The notes under the pieces: model-generated | Database searches by the model: none | Seen by the model: only the letters and a program-made list of their open reading frames with translations | What the model was told of the DNA's origin: nothing | Shown here: in pieces, positions 14,734 through 23,233 of the stretch | Layout of the letters: every line of letters begins with the position of its first letter | How positions within the stretch are numbered: position 1 is the first letter of the stretch | Origin: an uncultured Rhodothermaceae bacterium | Lineage (GTDB): Bacteria; Bacteroidota; Rhodothermia; Rhodothermales; Salinibacteraceae | DNA: 35,330 nucleotides | Reading direction: 5' to 3' | NCBI GenBank assembly: GCA_913056335.1 | Contig: CAJXLX010000021.1 | Span: forward strand, 1 to 35,330 | Made by a program: the position numbers and the translations under genes

Positions 14734-15019
14734 AGCAGCAGGGTGGGTTTGTGGGAAGAGAACGGAACACAAGAAACTGCACCAGCGCCTCTTTTTCAAC
14801 ATTGCGCATTCGGCGGTCCCACACATGGAGGGCGCCCCTGGCAATCCGCACATCAACGCTGCACCTAAAAAGGAGCAAGTGCATGGGGTTTGGACAAAAC
14901 CGCTGCCGCACCGACTGTTGTATCGAATCTTGTGCCGGATTCGTAGGTTGTAGGTTGTTGGCTACAGCCCATAGTTTGCCCACAATGCGTATACTGACCT
15001 ACCTCGACCCCTGCCTATT

Positions 15020-15805
15020 ATGGCCACTGCAGAACAGAAGAAAACGATCGAAGAGCAGCTGCGCGCGCTGGTGCGGTTGCAGCACATCGACAACCGTATC
15101 GACCGGATTCAGAAGCTGCGCGGCGACCTCCCTGAGGAGATTCAGGACTTAGAGGATGAGCAGGCCGGCTTGCAGACGCGGCTCGACAACTACGAAGAGG
15201 AGCTCAAGCAGGCCAAGGTCGATAAACGCCAGGCTGAAGTCGACATCAAAGAGGCGGAAGGGCTCATCGACAAGTACGAGGAGCAGCAGCTTCAGGTGCG
15301 CAACAACCGCGAATACGACGCGCTCACCTCCGAAATTGAAACGCAGAAGGAGCGTATTTCCGAAGCACGCGAAACCATCGAGCGGTCTGAGAAGACTGTT
15401 GCCGCCAACGAGTCGGCTCTTGAAGATACGCAGGAGCAGCTCGACGAGCTGAACGGCGTCCTCGACGAGAAGAAAGAGAAGCTCGACGAGGTCGTCGCCG
15501 ATACCAAAGCCGAAGAGAGTGCCCTACAGGCCGTCCGCGATGAGGCCGAGGAACAGGTGGATGAACGCTACCTGCGTTCCTACTCAAAGCTGCGCGAGCG
15601 GGTGCGCGATGGACGTGCCGTGGTGCCTCTGCGTCGAGGCGCCGCTGCTGGATTTGCAGTCCCGCCTCAGCGCCAGGTAGAAATCCGCAAGCGCAAACGC
15701 GTCATTGCATGCGAGCACACCGGACGCATCATCGTGGACAAAGAGCTCTACGAGGAAATTGCAGCGGAAACCAACGAGGAGCTGAACCTGGATGCGGGAC
15801 TGTAG
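15020..15805 (+). CDS. Coiled-coil protein with degenerate C4 zinc ribbon (CT398/PF02591-like)
   Basis: 261 residues. The first 175 are a long, highly charged antiparallel coiled coil with the family marker RNNREYDALTSEIE. The C-terminal part corresponds to the zinc ribbon of PF02591 proteins, normally with Cys-x2-Cys twice. Here the first pair reads GAAAGFAVPPQR and the second CEHTGR, so three of the four zinc cysteines are missing while the surrounding PPQRQ and GRIIV residues are kept. The protein thus probably folds without zinc. The family is thought to bind nucleic acid or serve as a trafficking adaptor; its function is not settled. The gene directly precedes rnpB on the same strand. 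Confidence 0.9.
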   Translation: MATAEQKKTIEEQLRALVRLQHIDNRIDRIQKLRGDLPEEIQDLEDEQAGLQTRLDNYEEELKQAKVDKRQAEVDIKEAEGLIDKYEEQQLQVRNNREYDALTSEIETQKERISEARETIERSEKTVAANESALEDTQEQLDELNGVLDEKKEKLDEVVADTKAEESALQAVRDEAEEQVDERYLRSYSKLRERVRDGRAVVPLRRGAAAGFAVPPQRQVEIRKRKRVIACEHTGRIIVDKELYEEIAAETNEELNLDAGL

Positions 15806-15897
15806 CGGCCTCTTCAGGTAGCGGCCTTTTCAAGGCGCCCGCATCAACAATAAAGCCCCCAGAGTGAACCCAACATCTTGGGGTGAACAAATGCACT

Positions 15898-16341
15898 TTA
15901 CGTGCGCTTCAGAGCATCGCTCCGTTGCCCCAAGCGGGTGGCGGTGAGGAAAGTCCGAACACCACAGGGCACCGTGCTTCCTAACCGGAAGGCGCCCGCG
16001 CGGTCTTGACCGTGGGGCGACGGCATGTGCAACAGAAAGCTAACCCGCCGATGGGCCCGGCTCGTGTCGGGACACAGGTAAGGGGTGAAAAGGGGAGGTA
16101 AGAGCTCCTCGGCGCGCGTGGTGACACGGGCGGCCAGGCAAACCCCACAGGGTGCAAGGCCAAGCAGCGTCGCACTGCTCCTTCGGGAGCGGATATCGCG
16201 GCCCGCGAAACCGCGGCGCGGGTAGGCCGCTTGAGCGCTTCGGCAACGAAGCGCCCAGATAGATGGTGCTCCTGAAGAGGCAGAGGCCCCGCGGCCCCTC
16301 GCTCTTCACGGACAGAATTCGGCTTATCGATGCGCACGTGG
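15898..16341 (+). ncRNA. rnpB: RNase P RNA, bacterial type A
   Basis: The catalytic RNA that trims tRNA 5' leaders. The universally conserved GAGGAAAGTCCGAAC lies at 15946-15960. The conserved internal sequence GTGCAACAGAAAGCTAACC-GCCGATGG, the GGTAAGGGGTGAAA segment and the 3' ACAGAATTCGGCTTAT block follow in the correct order. Helix P1 is formed by ACGTGCGC (15900-15907) with GCGCACGT (16332-16339), which fixes the ends to within a few bases. GGGTAGGCCGCTTGAGC and CCCAGATAGAT mark the remaining core. A stable hairpin at 16381-16420 lies downstream. Confidence 0.97.
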
Positions 16342-16380
16342 CCGCGGCTTTTTGAGAAACCCGCGCTACACGGGTCAATG

Positions 16381-16420
16381 CGAAGCGGCAGCCTCCTTGC
16401 GTAAGGGGGCTGCCGCTTCG
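16381..16420. terminator. Strong hairpin between rnpB and secG
   Basis: CGAAGCGGCAGCC and GGCTGCCGCTTCG are perfect complements around a loop of 14 bases. No T-run follows on either strand, so it may be a terminator without a U-tract, or an RNA 3' end signal, for the two convergent transcripts. Confidence 0.75.
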
Positions 16421-16465
16421 TCGTTCAGGCGCAATGTGGAAGACGCGTCTCGTGCGACTTCGGAA

Positions 16466-16840
16466 CTACTCTTGGTCTTGCGGCTGCGAACTGCCGTCGC
16501 CCGGCAGCGAGGTTCCATCGGCTCCGCCCCCCGGAGCAGCTGGCATCTGTTGCTGTTGCTGCTGCGGGGCCTGCTGCTGGATGATGCTCTCTTCAGGTCC
16601 CTCGTTCTGAATCATAAAGTTGATCAGGATGCACAGGACAATAAACGCCGTGCCCAGCACCCAGGTAATCTTCTCAAGCAGGTCAGGCGCTTGTCGGGTG
16701 CCCAGCACCTGCCGGGTTGCCCCACTGGACGCAATGCCTGCGAGTCCGCCCCCCTGACCGCTCTGAAGGAGGATGACTATGATCATCAGGAGCGCAATCA
16801 GGGTGATGACGCCAAGCGTAATGATAAACGGAAACGACAT
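16466..16840 (-). CDS. secG: Protein translocase subunit SecG
   Basis: 124 residues from the ATG at 16840. Two membrane segments (about 3-25 and 56-76) enclose the conserved cytoplasmic loop LLQSGQGGGLAG followed by ATRQVLGTR, the SecG signature. It is the non-essential third subunit of the SecYEG channel. The tail is unusually long and rich in Gln and Pro (IIQQQAPQQQQQQMPAAPGG), then Gly/Ser/Asp, and probably disordered. It is the last of three reverse-strand genes after rsmE and a NUDIX hydrolase. Confidence 0.95.
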   Translation of the reverse strand: MSFPFIITLGVITLIALLMIIVILLQSGQGGGLAGIASSGATRQVLGTRQAPDLLEKITWVLGTAFIVLCILINFMIQNEGPEESIIQQQAPQQQQQQMPAAPGGGADGTSLPGDGSSQPQDQE

Positions 16841-16998
16841 TACAGCAGGTGTTATTCGTGGGCAGGTAGTGGCGGATACGAGGCGTGAGCAGCCTACAGC
16901 GCTGCTATGTTGCACGCCTGTCACGTTAGCATATATTGCACATGCAACTCATACGTATGCTGCTCGGCACAGCATGTTCAACGGGCTGATGCTTTCGC

Positions 16999-17556
16999 TT
17001 AAATCTTCGCACCACGCTGCTGAATTGCGTAATGCGCCCGGGTAAGTGCCGTAATCGTCTTCATATCAGCCAGCGACCCGTCCATAGCCTGCGCCACAGC
17101 CTCTTCGAACGGCAGACGCACGGGCTCTGCAAACTCGTCGTCGGTTAGCTCCTGCTCGCCCTGCGTAAGGTCTTCGGCCAGATACACATGAATGACTTCG
17201 TTGCTGTATCCGATACACGGAAAGAACGTACCCAACGAGGTGAGCGTCTCTGCCGAGAGTCCGGTCTCCTCTTTCAATTCACGGCGGCCGACCGCCTCCG
17301 ACGGTTCGTCGTCATGATCGAACTTCCCAGCCGGCACCTCGACAAATGTACGGCGCGGCGGAAAGCGAAACTGCCGAATGAGCATGGTATCGCCATTCGC
17401 AAACAGCGGCACCACCGCCACCGCTCCCGGATGATCGAGCCATTCCCGCTGGGCTGTGCGCCCATCAGGGAGGCGCACCGTGTCCCGATGGGCATGCAAA
17501 AGTACGCCGTCGAAAAGCTCTTCAGACGAGACGGATGTTTCCGTGAGGTCGGTCAT
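16999..17556 (-). CDS. NUDIX hydrolase, ADP-ribose pyrophosphatase-like
   Basis: 185 residues. The Nudix box reads GKFDHDDEPSEAVGRRELKE followed by ETGL; the REL-x-EE-x-G core that binds the divalent metal is intact, and the loop after the first Gly is one residue longer than the usual spacing. The upstream QFRFPPRRTFVEVPAG and the N-terminal HRDTVRLPDG are typical of NudF-type ADP-ribose pyrophosphatases, which split ADP-ribose to AMP and ribose 5-phosphate. Substrate is inferred from the subgroup. It lies 66 bases after rsmE and probably shares its transcript. Confidence 0.9.
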   Translation of the reverse strand: MTDLTETSVSSEELFDGVLLHAHRDTVRLPDGRTAQREWLDHPGAVAVVPLFANGDTMLIRQFRFPPRRTFVEVPAGKFDHDDEPSEAVGRRELKEETGLSAETLTSLGTFFPCIGYSNEVIHVYLAEDLTQGEQELTDDEFAEPVRLPFEEAVAQAMDGSLADMKTITALTRAHYAIQQRGAKI

Positions 17557-17622
17557 AACGACGAGGGTATTCGGAGCTGATAGAGGAAGAAAGCGAAGCG
17601 CCAGGGCTGTAGCATCATACGC

Positions 17623-18345
17623 CTACCCCGCGCGGTGGAGGGCAACAGCGCCAGCGGCCGTCAGGGCTGCTGTTTCGGCCCGGAGCCGACGCGGCCCCAG
17701 ATGGACAAGCCGAGCGCCTGCACGCTGCGCAATGGCAACCTCGTGCGGCGCGAACCCGCCCTCGGGGCCTATTGCCAACAATACGCCCGTTGAAGCGGGT
17801 ATCGCCTGTAGCGCTGCAGGTAGCGCAGCCCGCCCCTCGCCCGATTCGTGGCAGCAGAATGCGGTAAGCTGCGGATAGCGTACCAGGACCTGAGCCAACG
17901 AGCACGGGGCCGTAAGATTGGGCACGCGCGAGCGCCCGCACTGCTTCGTAGCAGCAATCATGAGATTATGCAAGCGATCGTGCCGAATGGTGGCGCGCTC
18001 CGTCCGCGTTGTTGCCAGCGGAACGATGGTGGTAACACCCAACTCGACAGCCTTCTCTACAAGTGTTTCGTAGCGGCTTCGTTTGTGCAGCACGCCAGCA
18101 GCCAGTATGCACGGCCCCTCGGGTTCTCCTACGTTCTGCGCAGAAGCAACCACTGTACCCATAGCTTGCTTCTGGCCCGTATGTTCAAGCCGAACGCGAT
18201 GCCATCCGCCTCGCCCATCTACCACGACCACCTCGTCGCCCGGACGATGGCGCAGCGCGCGCACGGCATGGCGGGTTTCGCTGGGAGGAAGCATAACACG
18301 GCCTCCCCGAAACTGCTCAGGCGGCGCGTAGAACGCAGTCGTCAT
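17623..18345 (-). CDS. rsmE: 16S rRNA (uracil1498-N3)-methyltransferase RsmE
   Basis: 240 residues from the ATG at 18345. An N-terminal PUA-like part (HAVRALRHRPGDEVVVVDG) is followed by a SPOUT knot domain with KAVELGVTTIVPL, LAIGPEGGF and LGPRRLRAETAAL, the SAM-binding knot motifs of RsmE. It methylates N3 of U1498 in 16S rRNA within the 30S subunit. It heads the reverse-strand group rsmE, NUDIX, secG. The 295-base stretch between its start and the divergent gene at 18641 must hold both promoters; I cannot place them. Confidence 0.95.
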   Translation of the reverse strand: MTTAFYAPPEQFRGGRVMLPPSETRHAVRALRHRPGDEVVVVDGRGGWHRVRLEHTGQKQAMGTVVASAQNVGEPEGPCILAAGVLHKRSRYETLVEKAVELGVTTIVPLATTRTERATIRHDRLHNLMIAATKQCGRSRVPNLTAPCSLAQVLVRYPQLTAFCCHESGEGRAALPAALQAIPASTGVLLAIGPEGGFAPHEVAIAQRAGARLVHLGPRRLRAETAALTAAGAVALHRAG

Positions 18346-18640
18346 TGCTATCAAGATGTTGTATCTCAAGAACCAATCGAATACATCGGGATACCCAACG
18401 CACAATGTTTCCCGTCCGGTTCCACAGCATGGTTCCAATCAACCACACAGCCCAGGCGACAGTCAGCATTGTTCGATGCTTGCAGTTGCATCAAGTAAAT
18501 ACTACGTTAAGTGGCGATAATCACGTCTATTCATGTATGGGGGATCCACACGTATTATGCCAAGGACAAAGTTGGGGCCATGTCACATCAGGCAGCAGCT
18601 TCGGTCCTGGGACCCTCTGTGTTCGAAGGAACTTCTACTT

Positions 18641-20272
18641 ATGCTCTTTGGCTTCTTCGCAGTCGTGTGGGGGACGCTCCCTGCAGGCGCCGTGCAGCGC
18701 CCCTCTGACGCAGGTGCGCGTTGGGCCCAAGACACCACACACGTAGTGGGTACACTTACGCTGCCTGCCGACACGCGTCAACTCGTCATTGAGGGGCCTG
18801 CCGATGCCGATCTGTACGCTGTTGACCTGCTGCACTATGGCGCCGATGCAATCGAGTTTGATGCTGAGCAACGCCCTACGGTATGGACGCTCCGCTTTGA
18901 CGCGCCCCAGCAAGGGCCGTTCGAGGCCGTATTGCGTGTGCGGACCGGCGGCCCTACGCTACGCGCTACATGGCGGCTCATCCCGTTTACAGGAGCCTCG
19001 CTGCAGCCAGCTCCTCTCACGCGCATCACAACAACCATTGAAGACCGTCCGCCTGGACGGAGTACCTGGGGATGGTCATTTCCGAATAATGCTCCCGTGC
19101 CCTCCAACGCCGAAACAGATGCGCATGCGCTGCTTGCATCGGGACACGTGCCGCAGGCATTCACGGTGGCGTTCTGGATGCGCACCATGCGTCGCAACGC
19201 GGTGATTGCCTCGACCTGGACGGGCACGCCCGAAGCTCCGTATCCACTCGAAATCGTAACCAGTCCGGCCGGACGGCTGCAGGTGTATCAGGGCACAGGC
19301 ACCGCGCATCATACCGTACGCACCGGCACGGTCGTAGCCGACGGACGCTGGCATTATGTTGCGGTGGTTTACGAGGCGACCACGCGGCAGACTACGGTGT
19401 ACGTTGATGGCGACATGAGTGCTCGCACCCGTACGCCCACACGCATGGCCGGACGAGGGGCCCTCACGTTTGGACGACGCCCGCACGGTCAGGCATCGGA
19501 TGGCAGCGAGACCATGCTTTTATTTGATGGCACGCTTGCCTGGGTGCAGGTGCTTCCCGAAGTACTCGACAGCGAGGCGCTGCATTCGCTGCGGACAGCT
19601 GCTACGCCCCACCCAGCGGCTCATACATACGGGCCATGGCCGCCGATTGAAGACCGTGAGCCTGCCGCTGCAGTGCGCGTAACGCTGCCCATTGGCCCAC
19701 GCACCCCTGTTTCGGATTGGCAGGCCCAGGTGCAAGATGCAGAAGTCATCTTGATGTGGACGGCCTCGCACGATACGGGGCAGTACGTGATCGAACGCTC
19801 AACCGACCGCACGCGGTGGGCTTCTTTTGCGACCCACGCCGCAACCGACGGCATACGCCTCGCCGACGGGAACAGACAATACACCGCGGTCGACGCATCG
19901 CCCCCGGCGGATGTCGTCTTCTACCGCGTGCGTCGCGTGGTACCGAACGCCTCCGACCGGCTCTCGCCCGTGCTGAAAGTGGGGCGCGCGGCTCTTACAG
20001 AAGATGAGAACGAGCCCCAGCTGGTCGGCAACTTCCCGAATCCCTTTAACGAACAGACTACTGTTGCCTTCGAGTTGCCCGAAGCTATGGATGTGATGTT
20101 GACTGTCTGGACCCTTGACGGACGCCCTGTTGAAGAGGTTGCTGCTCGCACCTTTCCGGCGGGATACCATGAGCTTCCGTTTCAGGCAAGTACGCTGCCA
20201 AGCGGAACGTACTTCCTCCGTCTTCAGGCCGGCCCGCACACCGCATCGCACCGCATGGTCGTGGTGCGATAG
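18641..20272 (+). CDS. LamG-domain surface protein with type IX secretion sorting domain
   Basis: 543 residues from the ATG at 18641. MLFGFFAVVWGTLPAGAVQ is a Sec signal peptide. Residues about 170-310 form a LamG/concanavalin-like fold (FTVAFWMRTM ... DGRWHYVAVVYEATTRQTTVYVDG ... LTFGRR). About 365-430 is fibronectin-III-like (VILMWTASHDTGQYVIERS). The last 85 residues match the type A sorting domain of the Por/type IX system (VGNFPNPFNEQTTVAFELPE ... LDGRPVEE ... LPSGTYFLRL). The protein is therefore expected on the cell surface or secreted. LamG domains often bind glycans or host matrix. It is adjacent to, but transcribed towards, the glucan locus, and the shared terminator separates them. 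Confidence 0.9.
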   Translation: MLFGFFAVVWGTLPAGAVQRPSDAGARWAQDTTHVVGTLTLPADTRQLVIEGPADADLYAVDLLHYGADAIEFDAEQRPTVWTLRFDAPQQGPFEAVLRVRTGGPTLRATWRLIPFTGASLQPAPLTRITTTIEDRPPGRSTWGWSFPNNAPVPSNAETDAHALLASGHVPQAFTVAFWMRTMRRNAVIASTWTGTPEAPYPLEIVTSPAGRLQVYQGTGTAHHTVRTGTVVADGRWHYVAVVYEATTRQTTVYVDGDMSARTRTPTRMAGRGALTFGRRPHGQASDGSETMLLFDGTLAWVQVLPEVLDSEALHSLRTAATPHPAAHTYGPWPPIEDREPAAAVRVTLPIGPRTPVSDWQAQVQDAEVILMWTASHDTGQYVIERSTDRTRWASFATHAATDGIRLADGNRQYTAVDASPPADVVFYRVRRVVPNASDRLSPVLKVGRAALTEDENEPQLVGNFPNPFNEQTTVAFELPEAMDVMLTVWTLDGRPVEEVAARTFPAGYHELPFQASTLPSGTYFLRLQAGPHTASHRMVVVR

Positions 20273-20333
20273 CAGCGCTGCAGGCATCTGCAGAACGTGA
20301 GAACGGCATACAGCGTCATCCACAGTGCCATGC

Positions 20334-20368
20334 AAAAGGCCCAGCTCAAACGGATGAGCTGGGCCTTT
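20334..20368. terminator. Bidirectional rho-independent terminator
   Basis: AAAAGGCCCAGCTCA and TGAGCTGGGCCTTT form a perfect 14-base stem around a 6-base loop, with A- and T-runs on either side. It serves the convergent LamG-protein and GH3 genes. Confidence 0.92.
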
Positions 20369-20398
20369 CTGCTCCAGAATGTACCACATCTCTCAGAA

Positions 20399-22933
20399 TT
20401 AGGGCGCAACGGATACCTGCTCCGTTACCGAGAACGACGCTTCGAGCGTATCCACCTGCAGGCGAAATGCACCCGGTTCAAGAACCGGCGTGCCCGAACG
20501 CCCAATGAGGCGGAAATCTTCGGCGCGCAGTGTAAAGGTCAGGGTTTCGGATGCGCCCGGCTCCAACTCGATCTTGGTAAAGCGCCTGAGCTTCCGTGCC
20601 GCCGGCGTTACCGAGGCCACCTCGTCGCGCAGGTAGAGCTGCACCACGTCTTGGCCTGTGCGCGAGCCGGTGTTCTCCACCGTTACGCGTACATCCACCG
20701 TATTCCCGGCATTGAGCGAGTCGAGCGCGGCTTCAGGCGTATCGACCTGGAGGTCGCGATAGGCAAAGGTGGTATACGACTCGCCGTATCCAAATGGAAA
20801 GAGTGGCTCGGCTCCGCTATCAGCGAAGTCGGCAGAGAGGCGCTCGCTGGGCTTGTGATCGTAGAGCGCGTATCCGGTGGGGCGGCTTGGATAGGTGTAG
20901 GGCAGATGACCCGAGGGGTTTACGGTACCGTACAGCACATCGGCCAGGGCTTGTCCGCCTTCCGTGCCCGGATTGTAGGCCGTTACCATGGCCTGCGCCT
21001 CTTCGTGCGCATCACCGAGCGTGCGGGGGCGTCCCTGTACCAGCACCAACACAACGGGCGTGCCTGTGCTGGCAATCTCGCGGATGAGACGGCGCTGCGC
21101 CACCGGCAGCATGAGCGAGTGCGGCAGGTTGCCTGCAGTTTCGGCGTATGCCCCCTCGCCCACAGCCACCACGGCGACATCAGACTCCGTAGCTGCATCA
21201 ACAGCTTCGCGCAACTGGTCAGGGGCCGTCAGTGTGGCGCCGGGTACATACTGCACCTGATCGGCACCGGCATGCTCGCGCATCGCCTCCATAAGCGTAG
21301 GCCGCCCGTCGTGGAAGAACTCTTGTGCGCGTCCACCGCCCTGCCAGGTGTACGTCCACCCGTTGTTGAGCGACTGCATGGAGTGTGCAGTGGGTCCGGT
21401 AACGAGCACGTTCTGGTCGGGGGAGAGCGGGAGCAGCGCATCCGTATTACGCAGCAGCGTGACGGATTCCTGAGCGGCTTGCAGCGCGACGCGACGATCG
21501 CGCTCGTTGCCGACCTCCTCAGCCAGGTCGAGACCAGGGAGCGGGTCCTCGAAGAGGCCGAGTTCAAACTTCAGCCGTAAGATGCGCCGCACCGAAGCGT
21601 CGATGCGGGCTTCGGTGACTTCTCCATCTTCAACCAGCGCTACCAGATGCTCAAAGAACGATACATCCGAGGGCACCATGCTCATGTCAATGCCGGCCTC
21701 GATGGCCATCTTTGTGGCCTCGCGCTCATTCGGCGCCACCTCGTGCAGCGACACCAGTTTTTTGATGTCGAGCCAATCCGTTACGACCACGCCGTCGAAT
21801 CCAAGCTCCTCGCGCAGCACCTCGGTGAGCAGGTAGCGGCTGGCATGCACAGGCACGCCGTTGACTTCTCCTGAGTTGACCATGATAGAGGCCACGCCCG
21901 CATCTACCGCATCCTGAAACGGACGCAGGTACTGCTCACGCAGTTCGATATTGGAGATCTGAGCAGGCGTGCGGTCGCGCCCGCTTTCGGAGCCTGAGTA
22001 GCCGATAAAATGCTTTGCTGCAGCGGCTACATGCGACGGATCGCTCAGATCGGTGCCTTGCATGCCTCGTTGCAGCGCCAGCCCCATCGCACTGGTAAGG
22101 TGGGCGTCTTCGCCAAACGTTTCGTAGAGGCGCGGCCAGCGCGGATCGCGGCCTACGTCGAGCACGGGTGAGAAATTCCAGGGGATGCCACTGGCGCGCA
22201 CATCACGTGCCGTGATAACGCCGCTCTCTTCAGCCAGGGCAACGTTCCAGGTGGCCGCCAGCCCCTGATTCTGCGGAAAAAGCACGGCCTCGCGCGTGTA
22301 GTTGGCCCCATGCACCGCGTCGATGCCGTAGAGCACCGGAATGCCCAGCCGCGTTTGGCGTGCTTCGTCTTGCACCGCGGTGAGCACCTCGTGCCAGTGC
22401 TCGGTTGTAAACGCGGCATTGACCACGTTCAAGATGGAGCCCACATGGTAGTCTTGTACAATGCGACGCAGCTTCTCGGAATTGATCGGCTGCGGGAAAG
22501 GCTCAGCATCGGTGGCCATGCCCAGTTCCAGCTGCATCATCTGGCCGACCTTTTCTTCAAGTGTCATGCGGCTGAGTAGCGAGTCGACACGCGCATCTAC
22601 GTTTTCTACGCTCGACCCGGTGCTGTCAGCCACGACCTCACGAATGAAGGCCCCGCTCGACTGTGCCGACAGCCCAACCGGTGCTGTATCCATGTCCAGA
22701 AGCGACACATCGCGGTCGAGCGGCATCGTCACCCCTTCTTCAGAGGCACGCGCTCCGGTCTGGCTCAACGCATTCGACGAAACCGCGGCCGTAGTGGTGT
22801 CTGCGTCGGCCTCGGTCATGCGAGAAGAGTTTGTTTGCGTACATCCGGCCAGTGCGGTCAGCACAATAAGCAGAGGGACAAGAGCATGCAGCGGCCTACT
22901 TAGGCAAGGAGCCGCACCATAAAAAGCGATCAT
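20399..22933 (-). CDS. bglX: Beta-glucosidase, glycoside hydrolase family 3, lipoprotein
   Basis: 844 residues from the ATG at 22933. LHALVPLLIVLTALAGC is a lipoprotein signal. The N-terminal barrel contains GIPVLYGIDAVHG, the SNIELREQYLRPF segment and the nucleophile Asp in FDGVVVTDWLDI (about residue 383). The second alpha/beta domain contains VAVVAVGEGAYAETAG. The fibronectin-III-like C-terminal domain (VRVTVENTGSRTGQDVVQLY) completes the BglX architecture. It hydrolyses terminal beta-linked glucose from oligosaccharides. It is the last gene of the susC-susD-GH16-GH3 series, 300 bases after the GH16 gene. The gene symbol is by similarity of layout only. Confidence 0.94.
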   Translation of the reverse strand: MIAFYGAAPCLSRPLHALVPLLIVLTALAGCTQTNSSRMTEADADTTTAAVSSNALSQTGARASEEGVTMPLDRDVSLLDMDTAPVGLSAQSSGAFIREVVADSTGSSVENVDARVDSLLSRMTLEEKVGQMMQLELGMATDAEPFPQPINSEKLRRIVQDYHVGSILNVVNAAFTTEHWHEVLTAVQDEARQTRLGIPVLYGIDAVHGANYTREAVLFPQNQGLAATWNVALAEESGVITARDVRASGIPWNFSPVLDVGRDPRWPRLYETFGEDAHLTSAMGLALQRGMQGTDLSDPSHVAAAAKHFIGYSGSESGRDRTPAQISNIELREQYLRPFQDAVDAGVASIMVNSGEVNGVPVHASRYLLTEVLREELGFDGVVVTDWLDIKKLVSLHEVAPNEREATKMAIEAGIDMSMVPSDVSFFEHLVALVEDGEVTEARIDASVRRILRLKFELGLFEDPLPGLDLAEEVGNERDRRVALQAAQESVTLLRNTDALLPLSPDQNVLVTGPTAHSMQSLNNGWTYTWQGGGRAQEFFHDGRPTLMEAMREHAGADQVQYVPGATLTAPDQLREAVDAATESDVAVVAVGEGAYAETAGNLPHSLMLPVAQRRLIREIASTGTPVVLVLVQGRPRTLGDAHEEAQAMVTAYNPGTEGGQALADVLYGTVNPSGHLPYTYPSRPTGYALYDHKPSERLSADFADSGAEPLFPFGYGESYTTFAYRDLQVDTPEAALDSLNAGNTVDVRVTVENTGSRTGQDVVQLYLRDEVASVTPAARKLRRFTKIELEPGASETLTFTLRAEDFRLIGRSGTPVLEPGAFRLQVDTLEASFSVTEQVSVAP

Positions 22934-23233
22934 AGGGCAGGAGTCAGCTTGGAAACGAAGCGTATGGGGCACCGCCATAGCAAGAGCGGCGCACTAAACA
23001 AAAGGTGTGCATCAAAACAAGCGTGGAGTGCTGCAACGGCGGTGGGGATGCACACCAGACCATCCTGGCACCGCACCCATCGCATCCGCCTATGTCTTGC
23101 GTATCCCACCGAGCCGGTGGCATATCCACCACCAGCCCACTACCGTGCCGATGCACAACGCACGATAGCAGGCCGTGGAACGGCGGTGCAAGACGCAGCA
23201 GGTCAGCGCCTCGGATGACGCTGCCGAACATGG
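22934..23233. other. 300-base gap between the GH16 and GH3 genes
   Basis: No gene is visible. A small hairpin CCACCG-AGC-CGGTGG lies at 23106-23120. No copy of the GAAACCGGTTTC operator is present. The gap may hold a second promoter for the GH3 gene or simply be an untranslated spacer. Confidence 0.4.

Noticed and set aside
20297-21580. Long open frame (427 codons) on the + strand opposite the GH3 gene
   Set aside because: It is antisense to a gene with clear family motifs. Its translation is low in motifs, rich in Arg/His/Gly and has no family likeness; long antisense frames are common in GC-rich coding DNA.
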